A stretch of 44,531 nt of DNA from a bacterium (GTDB taxonomy: Bacteria > Electryoneota > Electryoneia > Electryoneales > Electryoneaceae). The first letter of the stretch is position 1. The number at the start of each line of letters is the position of its first letter. The notes below the pieces were generated by a model, which was not told the DNA's origin, did not search any database, and saw nothing but the letters and a program-made list of their open reading frames with translations. The stretch covers positions 1 through 44,531 of the forward strand of contig JANQEY010000220.1 of the NCBI GenBank assembly GCA_028278125.1. The letters are read 5' to 3'. A program made the position numbers and the translations under genes. This document shows, in pieces, positions 7,516 through 17,248 of the stretch.

Positions 7516-9594
7516 ATGAAAACTGTAAAATGTATTTTCGTAATAATAGTTCTGTTTTCAGTTTTTTTCAGTCCATCATCATCACCGTGTTCACAAGCAT
7601 CCGACGAACTGGAAAGAAGCCGAGAATCGGTTTTATCGCCAAACGCGATCAATAAGATTACTTTCTCCCTTAGGAACGGTGTTCCATATTACAATGTGAA
7701 CCATAACAATGAACCGGTAATTTTACCATCCTGGCTTGGTTTTGTCTTTAGCGACTACACCTCCCTGGCAAATGAATTTGAGATTGGTAAAGTAGAACGG
7801 GAATCTGTGGATTATACCTGGACTCAGCCCTGGGGGGAAGTAAAAGAGATCAGGGACAACTATAACCTTATGAAGATTACCCTGAAACATTCATCGGGAA
7901 AGTTTCTTGATGTTTATTTCCGCGCATACGACGACGGAATAGCGTTTCGATATGAGATTCCAGAACAGGAAGGATTTGATAAAATCGAGATTGCCGATGA
8001 GGTAACGGAATTTAAACTGGCAGGTGATCATGAGGCGTGGTGGATTCCCGCGTACGCATGGAACCGTTACGAATACCTTTTTCAGAAGGATAAAATCAGC
8101 AATCTGGATACATTGCACACCCCATTGACAATTGAAACCAAAGACGGTTTATACATCAGTATCCACGAAGCAGCATTAACAGATTATTCGAGTATGGCAC
8201 TGGCAAATAATGGTGATAATATCCTCGAATGCGACCTTTTCCCCTGGTCGGATGGGATCAAGGTCAAAGGTGAGCTTCCATTGAAGACTCCCTGGCGGAC
8301 AATCCAGATCGCTGGATCACCTGGTGATTTGATCACATCGTACCTGGTACTCAACTGTAATGAACCAAACAAAATGGAGGACATTTCCTGGATCCAACCG
8401 GGCAAATATGTTGGCATTTGGTGGGGGATGCACACAGAGGTTTATACCTGGGCATCAGGTGAAAAACACGGCGCAACTACAGAGAATACCAAAAGACACA
8501 TAGACTTTGCGGCTAATCATGGATTTGACGGCGTACTCGTAGAGGGATGGAATATCGGCTGGGATGGTGACTGGATCGCCAATGCTGATTCATTTCGGTT
8601 TACGCAACCTTACCCGGACTATGACCTCCTGGGGATTGCTGAATACACTAAAGAAAAAGGTGTCAAGCTGATTGCCCACAACGAAACCAGCGGGGGAATA
8701 CTCAATTACGAGCAACAGATGGAAGACGCGTTTGCTCTCTATCATGACCTTGGAATTGACATAATAAAATCCGGTTATGTACAGCATCGCAGCGGCATCA
8801 AACGACGTGACCCATTGTTCGGAGAAGTGTTGGGAAATGAATGGCATCATGGTCAATACATGGTAGAGCACTATCGTAAGGTTGTTGAAACAGCGGCCCG
8901 TTACCGGATTATGCTTGATGTCCATGAACCGGTTAAAGATACCGGCATCCGGAGGACATGGCCGAACATGATGACCCGGGAAGGGGCTCGTGGGCAGGAA
9001 TTTAACGCCTGGGGCCCTGACGGTGGTAATCCCCCGGAACATACAACGATTGTCCCGTTTACGCGCGGATTGTCCGGACCATTTGATTTTACACCTGGAA
9101 TATTTGACATATTGCTGGAGACGGGAAATCAACCAAACAATCGTATTAATACGACCCTTGCCAAACAGCTTGCCCTTTATGTCGTTATCTACAGCCCGCT
9201 GCACATGGCAGCCGATCTTCCTGAAAACTACGAGGGAAAGCCGGAATTCCAGTTTATCAAAGACGTTCCCACGGACTGGTTGGAAACTATTGTCCTGAAT
9301 GGAGTTATCGGTGACTATATAACCATAGCGCGTAAGGATCGGAAAAGCGAAGACTGGTACCTTGGTTCTATCACCGATGAAAAGAAACGGACATTCAAAT
9401 TTAAGCTGGATTTTCTTGATGAGGGGAAATCGTACCGGGCAGAAATATACGCGGACGCAAAAAACGCTGACGTGGTAACAAATCCCCTCGCAACCAAGAT
9501 TACGACACAGAAAGTAACCGGGAACTCGGAAATTACGATTGTCCTGGCTCCCGGTGGTGGTCAGGCGATAAGATTTGTACTGCTGGATGAATAA
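7516..9594 (+). CDS. Exported glycoside hydrolase family 97 (SusB-like alpha-glucosidase)
   Basis: This 692-residue enzyme has a signal peptide (residues 1 to about 28, hydrophobic core IFVIIVLFSVFF) and the three-part plan of GH97. There is an N-terminal beta-sandwich (to about 290), a central barrel beginning at WWGMHTE (302-308), and a C-terminal beta domain. The acidic residues expected of the inverting GH97 subgroup are visible: E390 in AHNETSGG, E471 in DVHEPVKDTG, and E489/E494 in MTREGARGQE. In Bacteroides SusB the equivalent glutamates bind calcium and act as base and acid. The retaining alpha-galactosidases of the family lack E390. The predicted job is release of glucose from alpha-glucans or oligosaccharides in the periplasm. 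It stands alone, with no SusC/SusD pair beside it. The start lacks a strong ribosome binding site but fits the signal peptide. Confidence 0.92.
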   Translation: MKTVKCIFVIIVLFSVFFSPSSSPCSQASDELERSRESVLSPNAINKITFSLRNGVPYYNVNHNNEPVILPSWLGFVFSDYTSLANEFEIGKVERESVDYTWTQPWGEVKEIRDNYNLMKITLKHSSGKFLDVYFRAYDDGIAFRYEIPEQEGFDKIEIADEVTEFKLAGDHEAWWIPAYAWNRYEYLFQKDKISNLDTLHTPLTIETKDGLYISIHEAALTDYSSMALANNGDNILECDLFPWSDGIKVKGELPLKTPWRTIQIAGSPGDLITSYLVLNCNEPNKMEDISWIQPGKYVGIWWGMHTEVYTWASGEKHGATTENTKRHIDFAANHGFDGVLVEGWNIGWDGDWIANADSFRFTQPYPDYDLLGIAEYTKEKGVKLIAHNETSGGILNYEQQMEDAFALYHDLGIDIIKSGYVQHRSGIKRRDPLFGEVLGNEWHHGQYMVEHYRKVVETAARYRIMLDVHEPVKDTGIRRTWPNMMTREGARGQEFNAWGPDGGNPPEHTTIVPFTRGLSGPFDFTPGIFDILLETGNQPNNRINTTLAKQLALYVVIYSPLHMAADLPENYEGKPEFQFIKDVPTDWLETIVLNGVIGDYITIARKDRKSEDWYLGSITDEKKRTFKFKLDFLDEGKSYRAEIYADAKNADVVTNPLATKITTQKVTGNSEITIVLAPGGGQAIRFVLLDE

Positions 9595-9664
9595 AGACTA
9601 GTTTTATTTATATGGACAAGTGTTTTTGTCGCAATGACTTAAAAGATTATTTTATCAATTCGGT

Positions 9665-9700
9665 AAAAACAATAAAACCCTGTTAGACGAGCTAACAGGG
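9665..9700 (-). terminator. Bidirectional terminator, mainly for the minus-strand hydrolase
   Basis: CCCTGTTAG at 9678-9686 pairs perfectly with CTAACAGGG at 9692-9700 around a 5-base loop. Read on the minus strand it is followed by TTTTATTGTTTTTA, ending the hydrolase transcript. It may also stop transcription from the GH97 gene. The same arm sequence occurs at 32435-32459. Confidence 0.75.
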
Positions 9701-9761
9701 GCATATACTTTTCCTTGCAACGACGTAAATTTTTACAATTCCTTCGATAATTCGGAGTAAA

Positions 9762-11021
9762 TCAATTCCCCTTTAATCCATCCAGTACAGCCTTGGCATT
9801 CTGGAATTCAGGGTTAACTTCCAGGGCGCGTTCATAATACTCGATAGCTTTAGTAGTATCCCCTTTGGTAAGCAGGGCTTCACCGTAACTGTCGTAAACG
9901 TTAGCAGACTCCGGGAACTCGTCCATGTTCAGCTTTAATACCTTTAAAGCTTCATCCACACGGTTGCGATAAATTAACTGGTAACCCAGCATATTGAGCT
10001 GTTGCTCGCCGTAATTATAATCATCAGGCTTTTCAGTTTTAAGTTTTTTATACAGCTCGGCCATCACCTCGAAACCACCAGATTCCAGTGTTTTTGTCAG
10101 GGGTTCAACAACAGGTGTTAAGGGATTTTCATCAGAACCCATGGAACGAGCGACAAGATTTATCCATAATGCGTGTGAGATTCCCGCAGAAGTATATGAA
10201 TCCCATTCCTTGAGTTTATCGATTTCCAACAGCTTCTCCTGGCTGACACCCTCTTTCAGCTTTCCCTTGATAAAATCGATGGTTTCCATCAGCGCTTCAC
10301 GGTGGGTCAGCGCCTGTTCTGCTTTGATATCGACACCATGTCCGGGAGCGAAGGTAGCATCTTTGTATTTATTTGCTACTCGCTGGATCTGTTCGAGGAC
10401 AGTATCCATTGACCCACCGGCATTGTAGTCGACATAAAAATAGTTGTTGGGTGTCATTAGGCTACCGATACAGAGAACGTTGGATTCAACAAAGTGGATA
10501 ATATTATCATCATCATAGTGACCCGGTGGCAGCGTTTCTATAAAGATGGATTCACCGTTATACTTGAATGTCATTGTATCTTTCACAGAGACTGTCTCGC
10601 CCTGGAAAAGCTGTCGAGGTTCCAGGTTGTAATAGTTATCCTCCATCGCGTTTTCGTGGGCGATAATTTTAGCGTCGCCTCCCATTATCGGTAGTCCACC
10701 AATGTGATCCTGGTGGGTATGAGTGATGATGATAGTGTTAATCGGTGCATCACTTATCGAACGGATAGCTTCGAGTGTTTTTTCCGCGTCCTGGGGTAAA
10801 CCGGTATCTACCAGGAGAATTCCATCTTCACCTATTGAGGCGTAAATGTTAATCTTGAAAGCTGATGGAATAGAGAATTTGTACAGGTGATCGTTATACT
10901 TGTGAATCAAAATCTCTTCTTCCCCGGCAGGATGATCACCGTGTTCATCCTGGGCGATCAGCGGGACTACACAACAAACTACTATAAAGCTGAATACAAG
11001 AATAAGTTTTAACAATTTCAT
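9762..11021 (-). CDS. Exported metallo-beta-lactamase-fold hydrolase with C-terminal TPRs
   Basis: This 419-residue protein starts with a signal peptide (1-23, cleaved near LIAQ). The metallo-beta-lactamase domain has the zinc motif HTHQDH (H101, H103, D105, H106), a third-site histidine H168 in PPGHYDDD and H228 in APGHG, all in the usual order. After a linker, residues from about 340 to 415 form tetratricopeptide repeats; the last reads DTTKAIEYYERALEVNPEF. The start is supported by GGGAGGG directly upstream. Substrates of this very broad family cannot be guessed. The TPR tail suggests a partner protein or self-assembly. The next minus-strand gene upstream is 83 bases away and may share the transcript. 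Confidence 0.85.
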   Translation of the reverse strand: MKLLKLILVFSFIVVCCVVPLIAQDEHGDHPAGEEEILIHKYNDHLYKFSIPSAFKINIYASIGEDGILLVDTGLPQDAEKTLEAIRSISDAPINTIIITHTHQDHIGGLPIMGGDAKIIAHENAMEDNYYNLEPRQLFQGETVSVKDTMTFKYNGESIFIETLPPGHYDDDNIIHFVESNVLCIGSLMTPNNYFYVDYNAGGSMDTVLEQIQRVANKYKDATFAPGHGVDIKAEQALTHREALMETIDFIKGKLKEGVSQEKLLEIDKLKEWDSYTSAGISHALWINLVARSMGSDENPLTPVVEPLTKTLESGGFEVMAELYKKLKTEKPDDYNYGEQQLNMLGYQLIYRNRVDEALKVLKLNMDEFPESANVYDSYGEALLTKGDTTKAIEYYERALEVNPEFQNAKAVLDGLKGN

Positions 11022-11104
11022 CGTACCCTCCCAAGTGTTTGATGAAATTTCTTGGTTAAAATTTGCCGGATAGCTGTTGGATTAACAAATATATCGCTAT
11101 CAAA

Positions 11105-11458
11105 TTACACAGACTTCGCTTTAAATACTACAGATGTAAGCAATTCAATCAGGAATCCCCAGACTATTCCAGCGATGGCTATCATGATAAAAGCCTCAAA
11201 ACCTGCATCCTGGTTCCATAACAGCGGTACCGCAAGTGGAAGAGATCCTACCAGACCAAGTACCGTCCCATGCAAAGCCCAGTGAACTTTCCAGGCTGAA
11301 ATACCGATGAGGAAACCTATAAACATCCTGTTCAGCAATGAGCTGACAAATACCATTGACCTGATTTCTTCAGCCACGCTGGACATACTTGCCCAACCGC
11401 ATATTACACCGGCTATTGTCCCGAAAATTGTCGCCAGGATCAGACGTTTTGCGGTCAT
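11105..11458 (-). CDS. Small four-helix membrane protein of unknown function
   Basis: This 117-residue protein has four hydrophobic stretches separated by short loops (about 3-23, 38-56, 62-80 and 87-110) and no motif I can name. I use the second in-frame ATG, because GGGAGGAA sits 2-9 bases before it; a first ATG four codons upstream would put that site inside the gene. Its position just upstream of the exported hydrolase, on the same strand, suggests co-transcription. Nothing in the sequence identifies a substrate or partner. Confidence 0.65.
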   Translation of the reverse strand: MTAKRLILATIFGTIAGVICGWASMSSVAEEIRSMVFVSSLLNRMFIGFLIGISAWKVHWALHGTVLGLVGSLPLAVPLLWNQDAGFEAFIMIAIAGIVWGFLIELLTSVVFKAKSV

Positions 11459-11756
11459 TATTCCTCCCATATTTTACATGAACCACGAGTTGCTGAACAT
11501 ATGTACAATTGGTTGCGAAAAGTCAAGTCTTAACTTATGATTTCCAAGATTTTTCTAAATCTCCGGAGGCAGACATACTTTTAGTGTCCGAATTTTAGAA
11601 ATCTGATAATAATATTGTCAGTACTTGAGATCAGCGGTCTAATTTCATTAAACTTGCTATTAATCATACTGCTCATAACATTCTGTCCAAAAACATCCTG
11701 TGTACCCGGTTAAGCTTTAACGCTTAGTGAAGTTCAACGCAAAAGATTTCTTATCT

Positions 11757-12686
11757 ATGAATCTACAGCCCGTAATATTCGGTGAAGTTTTGTACGACAT
11801 TTTTTCTGATGGAAGAAAAATACTCGGGGGGGCTCCCTTCAATGTTGCCAGTTACCTCCGGGGATTTGGTGTAAATCCGATCTTTATCAGCAGTGTAGGA
11901 AACGACGTTAATGGATCAGAAATAATTGATTCGATGAAATCAATTGGCATGGATTCCGAGTGTCTGAATATCCTTGAGGATTATCCCACCGGGCATGCGT
12001 TAATCCATAAAAAAGATGGCGATCAGACATTCGAGCTACCTGAAAATGTCGCCTATGACTATATCAACCTTGATCAGGACAAAATCGATGGAATTAAGTC
12101 AAAGGAACCACCTTTACTTTACCATGGTTCCCTCGCTTTAAGATCAAAGACATCCCTGGATACTTTACACGCGCTTTGCAACGACCTGGGACTTCCGGTA
12201 TTTGTCGATATAAACCTGCGTTCTCCCTGGTATACTGAAGAGATTATTAAAGAATGTCTCCTGAACGGCCGCTGGGTAAAGCTGAATAATAATGAACTTT
12301 TCGAAATAACCGGATCAAACCGGGCGGCTGATTCTGACAATATCAAAGAAATGGCCAGGGAGCTATTACAGAAATATGATATCGATCTTCTTGTGGTCAC
12401 ACTTGGAGGTGAGGGTGTTATCGCAATGGAGAAAGGGAAAATATCAATTCAACTGGCTCCTGAGATTCCCGGGAAACTCGAGGATACTGTAGGTGCCGGT
12501 GACGCATTCAGTGCTGTCACAATTCTTGGAATAATAAATAATTGGAACCTGGGAACAACTGTCAGGAGGGCAATGCAGTTCGCGTCGGGAATATGCCAGG
12601 TAAAAGGTGCATTCCCAGCAGACCAGACAATTTATGAAACCTTGCGCGATCAATGGGAGCAGGAGAATGAATTCCAGCAACAATAA
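11757..12686 (+). CDS. PfkB-family fructokinase
   Basis: This 309-residue sugar kinase has the PfkB plan. The start VIFGEVLYDIF and the glycine-rich GGAPFNVA near the N terminus form the sugar-binding side, and the ATP-side signature DTVGAGDAFSA at 243-253 contains the catalytic base D249. I take the ATG at 11757, because kinases of this type begin within a few residues of VIFGE; a GTG ten codons upstream is possible. The gene overlaps the sucrose-phosphate synthase gene by 20 bases. This position, with sucrose synthase next, makes fructose the likely substrate: fructose released by sucrose cleavage would return to fructose 6-phosphate. It heads a seven-gene plus-strand cluster. Specificity is inferred from context. 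Confidence 0.88.
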   Translation: MNLQPVIFGEVLYDIFSDGRKILGGAPFNVASYLRGFGVNPIFISSVGNDVNGSEIIDSMKSIGMDSECLNILEDYPTGHALIHKKDGDQTFELPENVAYDYINLDQDKIDGIKSKEPPLLYHGSLALRSKTSLDTLHALCNDLGLPVFVDINLRSPWYTEEIIKECLLNGRWVKLNNNELFEITGSNRAADSDNIKEMARELLQKYDIDLLVVTLGGEGVIAMEKGKISIQLAPEIPGKLEDTVGAGDAFSAVTILGIINNWNLGTTVRRAMQFASGICQVKGAFPADQTIYETLRDQWEQENEFQQQ

Positions 12687-14823
12687 ATTATATATAATCT
12701 TATTAAGTATTCATGGCAGGGTTCGAGGTTCAGATCTTGAGCTTGGTATTGATTCTGATACCGGGGGTCAAGTTACCTATGTCCTTGAACTGGCACGTGC
12801 GCTATCAATGAATGAAAATGTTGCCCAGGTTGATGTGATTACCCGTCGAATTATCGATTCCAAGTTTGATCCATCCTATGCTGAACCGTTTGAAACGCTA
12901 AACTCGAAAGCAAGAATCGTTCGTCTTGAATTCGGACCAAGACGTTACCTGAGGAAAGAAAACCTCTGGCCCCACCTGGATGACCTGTCTGACAGGATTG
13001 TCCGGCACATACACCAGGTTGGCAGAATTCCTGATGTCATTCATGGTCATTATGCTGATGCTGCCTATGCGGGAGGACAGACTGCAAGGTTACTTGGCAT
13101 ACCCTTCATATTTACCGGGCATTCCCTCGGTAGAGTCAAATGGAAAAGGTTACGTGATAAAGGAAAAACCAACACAGAAATCGAAAAGAGATTTAACATT
13201 GAGAGAAGAATCGAAGCTGAGGAATTTGGGCTTGACCTTGCTTCGCTGGTTGTAACCAGTACACACCAGGAGATCGATGAACAATATTCTCTTTATACCA
13301 ACTACCAGCCTAAGCGAATGAATGTGATACCTCCCGGTATTGACCAGGAGCGTTTTTATCCCCAGAAACGAAACGCTGCAAAATCTTCAATCGCAAGCCA
13401 GCTTGATCGTTTCCTGGTGTTTCCGCAGAAACCGATGGTCTTATGCCTTGCCCGTCCCGACGAAAAGAAAAACGTCCCAGCACTGATTGACGCTTACGCT
13501 ACAAATAAACAACTCCGAGAAAACTCAAACCTGGTTCTTGTCCTCGGAAACCGCACAAAGCTGGATAACCTTTCTCCTGAAGCACGTAAAGTCATTGGAA
13601 CAGTATTGCAGAAAATAGACGATTACGACCTCTACGGATCGGTTGCATTTCCTAAAACACACACTCCGGATGATGTGCCTGATCTGTATCGGCTGGCATC
13701 TAAAACTCGTGGAATTTTTGTAAATCCTGCGCTCAATGAACCGTTCGGACTAACCCTGCTCGAAGCGTCTGCCTGTGGACTACCGATTGTTGCCACCAAT
13801 GACGGTGGTCCCAAGGATATTATTCGGAATTGTAAAAACGGTCTGCTGGTCGATCCTCTCGACACAAACGCGATTGGTGAAGCCCTTGTTGAAGGATTAA
13901 GTGATTATTCAAAATGGAAAACCTGGTCGCGTGAGGGTCTCAAAGGTGTCAGGCGGTATTATACCTGGAACAGCCATGTTCAATCATACCTGAGGAGCGT
14001 TAAAAAAATTCGTTCCCGGGCAATTTTCCGGGATATTTACACCAGCCGAAGGAGTAAACTCATTAAATCTGATCGGCTGATTATTACCGATATCGACAAT
14101 ACTCTGCTCGGTGATGAAGACGCCCTGACTGAATTTTCAACAAAATTGAAGGAAAAAGGTGGAAAGGTCGGTTTTGGCGTTGCCTCCGGTAGAACAGCGA
14201 AAAGTATTGTAAATGTTCTAAATGAGCATAATATTCAATTTCCGGACCTGATCATAGCATCTGTCGGAACAGAGATCTTTTACGGGAAAAAACTGGCAGA
14301 GGATTTTGGTTGGAGCCAGCACATTAACTACCAGTGGTACCCGGATAAAATCCGAAGTGTATTGAGTGAGTTAAAGGATTTGAAGCTTCAACCTCAGAGA
14401 AATCAGCGAAGATTTAAGATCAGTTACAATCTTGATCCTGAAAAACCTTTGAGCAGGATGACGATTGTCCGTTATTTGCGCCATAATGATTTACCGGCCC
14501 GGGTGATTCATTCACATAACGCTTACGTTGATATATTACCCATCCGTGCTTCAAAAGGGCTGGCGTTAAGGTATATCGGTATAAAATGGGGATTCCCAGT
14601 TGAAAAGATATTAACCGCCGGCGATTCCGGGAACGACGCTGATATGCTGAGTGGTGACATACTTGGGGTAGTCGTTGGTAACTACAGTTCGGAATTACAA
14701 TGGTTACGGGGTAAAGGACGTATATATTTCGCCGATAAAAATTATGCGTCCGGTTTACTCGAAGGCATTAACCATTACGATTTTTTCAGTACGATAAAAA
14801 TACCTGGTGAAGAAGATGCATGA
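12667..14823 (+). CDS. Bifunctional sucrose-phosphate synthase / sucrose-phosphatase
   Basis: This 718-residue fusion has two enzymes. The N-terminal part (to about 460) is a GT4 glycosyltransferase of the sucrose-phosphate synthase type, with DSDTGGQ near the start, LARPDEKKN, and the E-x7-E motif from E358 to E366 in EPFGLTLLE. It would join NDP-glucose to fructose 6-phosphate. The C-terminal part is a HAD phosphatase with nucleophile motif DIDNT (D475, D477) and the metal motif GDSGNDADM (652-660) both intact. The phosphatase-like tail of plant SPS has lost such residues, so this one should release phosphate and make sucrose itself. I chose the ATG at 12667, which has GGGAG seven bases upstream; the open frame extends further upstream inside the kinase gene. 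It overlaps both neighbours, a sign of tight coupling. Confidence 0.9.
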   Translation: MNSSNNKLYIILLSIHGRVRGSDLELGIDSDTGGQVTYVLELARALSMNENVAQVDVITRRIIDSKFDPSYAEPFETLNSKARIVRLEFGPRRYLRKENLWPHLDDLSDRIVRHIHQVGRIPDVIHGHYADAAYAGGQTARLLGIPFIFTGHSLGRVKWKRLRDKGKTNTEIEKRFNIERRIEAEEFGLDLASLVVTSTHQEIDEQYSLYTNYQPKRMNVIPPGIDQERFYPQKRNAAKSSIASQLDRFLVFPQKPMVLCLARPDEKKNVPALIDAYATNKQLRENSNLVLVLGNRTKLDNLSPEARKVIGTVLQKIDDYDLYGSVAFPKTHTPDDVPDLYRLASKTRGIFVNPALNEPFGLTLLEASACGLPIVATNDGGPKDIIRNCKNGLLVDPLDTNAIGEALVEGLSDYSKWKTWSREGLKGVRRYYTWNSHVQSYLRSVKKIRSRAIFRDIYTSRRSKLIKSDRLIITDIDNTLLGDEDALTEFSTKLKEKGGKVGFGVASGRTAKSIVNVLNEHNIQFPDLIIASVGTEIFYGKKLAEDFGWSQHINYQWYPDKIRSVLSELKDLKLQPQRNQRRFKISYNLDPEKPLSRMTIVRYLRHNDLPARVIHSHNAYVDILPIRASKGLALRYIGIKWGFPVEKILTAGDSGNDADMLSGDILGVVVGNYSSELQWLRGKGRIYFADKNYASGLLEGINHYDFFSTIKIPGEEDA

Positions 14824-17200
14824 ACTACAGGAAAGCCTATCAAAGCAGCAAAAAAGGGGAATTGTACTCTTTTTTAAGCGCTTATCAGAATTAAATCAGC
14901 CGCTGTTGCTGAAGACAAATTTGCAAGACGAGTTTGAAGCATTTTCTAGCACTGAAGACGGCTCTTGTCTTCAGAAGACAGAATTTGCTAAAACGATGGG
15001 ATACGCGGAAGAAGCTGTCGTCCTCTTGCCAAAAATCTACTTTGCCCTTCGGAAAAATATTGGTATCTGGAAATATTGTTCGTTCAATTTAGAGGAAAAC
15101 CTTAATTATCATATAACTGTTTCTGAGTTTCTTGCAGCTAAGGAACAGGTAGCTGAATCATCAAATCATAGGGATGCCTGGGATTTTGAACTCGACCTTA
15201 CTCCATTCCAAAGGGAATTCCCACGCTTAAAAGAAGTTCGTTCAATTGGACGAGGTGTAGAATTCCGCAACCGGCATTTGTCCGGTAGGTTGTTCAGCGA
15301 TGGAGATTCAGGGGAACGTTCCCTGTTTGAGTTCCTGCGGCTCCACAAGTACAACGGCACCCAGCTAATGCTGAACAGCAGTATTACAGATGTAGGCCAA
15401 CTGAGGAAGTCGCTGAGAAAAGCTGAATTATACCTTGAAAATATCCCCCGTGAAACCAAGTGGAACGATTTCGCAAAGACCATGCAAGAATTCGGTTTTG
15501 AACCGGGCTGGGGCGATACAGCTGACCGGGTGCTTGATACTTTCAACCTTCTGACAGATATCCTGGAAGCGGTTTCCCCGGATACACTGGAAAAACTTCT
15601 AGCTCGAATCCCCATGATATTCAATATTGCCATAATCACTCCTCACGGATATTTCGGGCAGAAAAATGTCCTTGGATTGCCGGATACGGGTGGACAGATA
15701 GTTTATATCCTCGACCAGGTACGTGCCCTCGAAACTGAGATGAAAAACCGGATCAAGCAACAGGGATTGGATATTGAACCAAAAATCCTCATTGTCACAC
15801 GTTTGATCCCGGAAGCTGGCGACACAACCTGCAACCAGCGCATTGAAGACGTAGTTGACACTGAAAACACAAAAATCCTTCGTGTCCCGTTTCGTGACGA
15901 GGATGGAAATGATATTCCTCACTGGATTTCACGGTTTAAAGTCTGGCCTTACCTGGAACAGTACGCTATAGACGCGGAAAAAGAAATTTGTGAAGAACTT
16001 GACGGACAACCTGACCTGATAATCGGTAACTATTCTGACGGTAACCTGGTAGCATCACTTCTTTCCCAGAGGATGGGAGTAACACAATGCAACATTGCCC
16101 ACGCCCTTGAGAAGACCAAGTACCTCTACTCTGCGCTCTATTGGCGAGAGAATGAGGAACAGTATCATTTTTCTTCACAGTTCAGCGCTGATCTGATAGC
16201 AATGAACACAGCCGATTTTATTATCACCAGCACATACCAGGAGATCGCCGGCACGAGAGATTCAATCGGGCAATATGAAAGCTACAACTCCTTTTCCATG
16301 CCGGGACTATTCAGGGTAGTTAAGGGAATAGATGTATTCGATCCAAAATTCAATATAGTTTCACCTGGCGCTGATCCCAGGATGCATTTCCCCTACTTCG
16401 AAGAAGATAAACGTAATTCCAAGCTGCTTATAAAACTTCACGATTTTGTATTCGGTGAAGACTTCAGCAAATGCCGTGGTAAATTTACCGACAGCACAAA
16501 GCCGATAATATTCCTGATGTCCCGTTTGGATACCATTAAGAACGCCACCGGTTTTGTAGAATGGTATGGCGAAAACGGAAAACTTCGGGACCAGGCAAAC
16601 CTGCTTGTCGCAGGTGGAGGTATTGATGTTTCCCGCTCTTCGGATGATGAAGAGCGAAAACAGATCGAGATGATGCATGAGATTATGGATCGTCACGAAC
16701 TTGATGGTAACGTCCGCTGGATCGAACGCCAGGACAAAGAAAACGCCGGGGAGCTGTATCGGCTTGTAGCTGATATAAAGGGAATATTTGTTCAACCTGC
16801 ACTTTTTGAAGCTTTCGGTCTGACGGTTATCGAAGCGATGGTCTCCGGATTACCAACATTTGCCACCCGTTACGGCGGGCCGTTGGAAATAATCGAAAAC
16901 GGGATTTCAGGTTTCCACATCGATCCAAACAAGGGTGAACAGACGTCACAGTTGATCTCTGACTTCTTCGAACGCTGCAGTGAAGATGACGGTCACTGGT
17001 TGAATATTTCACAGGGTGGAATAAAACGGGTTGAAAAACGTTATACCTGGCAACTATACGCAGACAGGTTGATGACCCTGGCGAGGATTTACGGGTACTG
17101 GAAATACACAACAAACCTTCAACGCCAAGGCACTCAGCGGTATCTTGAAATGTTCTATAACCTGTTTTATAAACAACGTGCCGCTATGGTTAATTCTTAG
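14816..17200 (+). CDS. Sucrose synthase
   Basis: At about 794 residues this is the usual size of sucrose synthase (about 800). An N-terminal regulatory region of some 270 residues precedes the GT4 domain. The hallmark GLPDTGGQ followed by VYILDQVRALE is present, as is LEKTKYLYS and the C-terminal E-x7-E motif in FEAFGLTVIEAM. The enzyme reversibly converts sucrose and NDP to NDP-glucose and fructose; bacterial forms often prefer ADP, feeding glycogen synthesis. The start is either the ATG at 14816, used here, or a GTG at 14807; both overlap the end of the preceding gene. Together with SPS-SPP and fructokinase it forms a complete sucrose make-and-break cycle. Confidence 0.9.
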   Translation: MHELQESLSKQQKRGIVLFFKRLSELNQPLLLKTNLQDEFEAFSSTEDGSCLQKTEFAKTMGYAEEAVVLLPKIYFALRKNIGIWKYCSFNLEENLNYHITVSEFLAAKEQVAESSNHRDAWDFELDLTPFQREFPRLKEVRSIGRGVEFRNRHLSGRLFSDGDSGERSLFEFLRLHKYNGTQLMLNSSITDVGQLRKSLRKAELYLENIPRETKWNDFAKTMQEFGFEPGWGDTADRVLDTFNLLTDILEAVSPDTLEKLLARIPMIFNIAIITPHGYFGQKNVLGLPDTGGQIVYILDQVRALETEMKNRIKQQGLDIEPKILIVTRLIPEAGDTTCNQRIEDVVDTENTKILRVPFRDEDGNDIPHWISRFKVWPYLEQYAIDAEKEICEELDGQPDLIIGNYSDGNLVASLLSQRMGVTQCNIAHALEKTKYLYSALYWRENEEQYHFSSQFSADLIAMNTADFIITSTYQEIAGTRDSIGQYESYNSFSMPGLFRVVKGIDVFDPKFNIVSPGADPRMHFPYFEEDKRNSKLLIKLHDFVFGEDFSKCRGKFTDSTKPIIFLMSRLDTIKNATGFVEWYGENGKLRDQANLLVAGGGIDVSRSSDDEERKQIEMMHEIMDRHELDGNVRWIERQDKENAGELYRLVADIKGIFVQPALFEAFGLTVIEAMVSGLPTFATRYGGPLEIIENGISGFHIDPNKGEQTSQLISDFFERCSEDDGHWLNISQGGIKRVEKRYTWQLYADRLMTLARIYGYWKYTTNLQRQGTQRYLEMFYNLFYKQRAAMVNS

Positions 17201-17248
17201 TACCATAAGTTTTCTCGATATTCTGCAATCCCTTCTACGGTGCTATTT

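Noticed and set aside
7344..7655. Open frame of 103 codons overlapping the start of the GH97 gene
   Set aside because: It shares bases with the signal-peptide region of a well-supported gene, resembles no family and contains the terminator hairpin of the sulfur operon.
8590..9204. 204-codon minus-strand frame inside the GH97 gene
   Set aside because: It is antisense to the conserved catalytic domain and has no family resemblance.
15166..16795. Several minus-strand frames of 70-157 codons inside sucrose synthase
   Set aside because: They are shadows of a gene supported by many family motifs.
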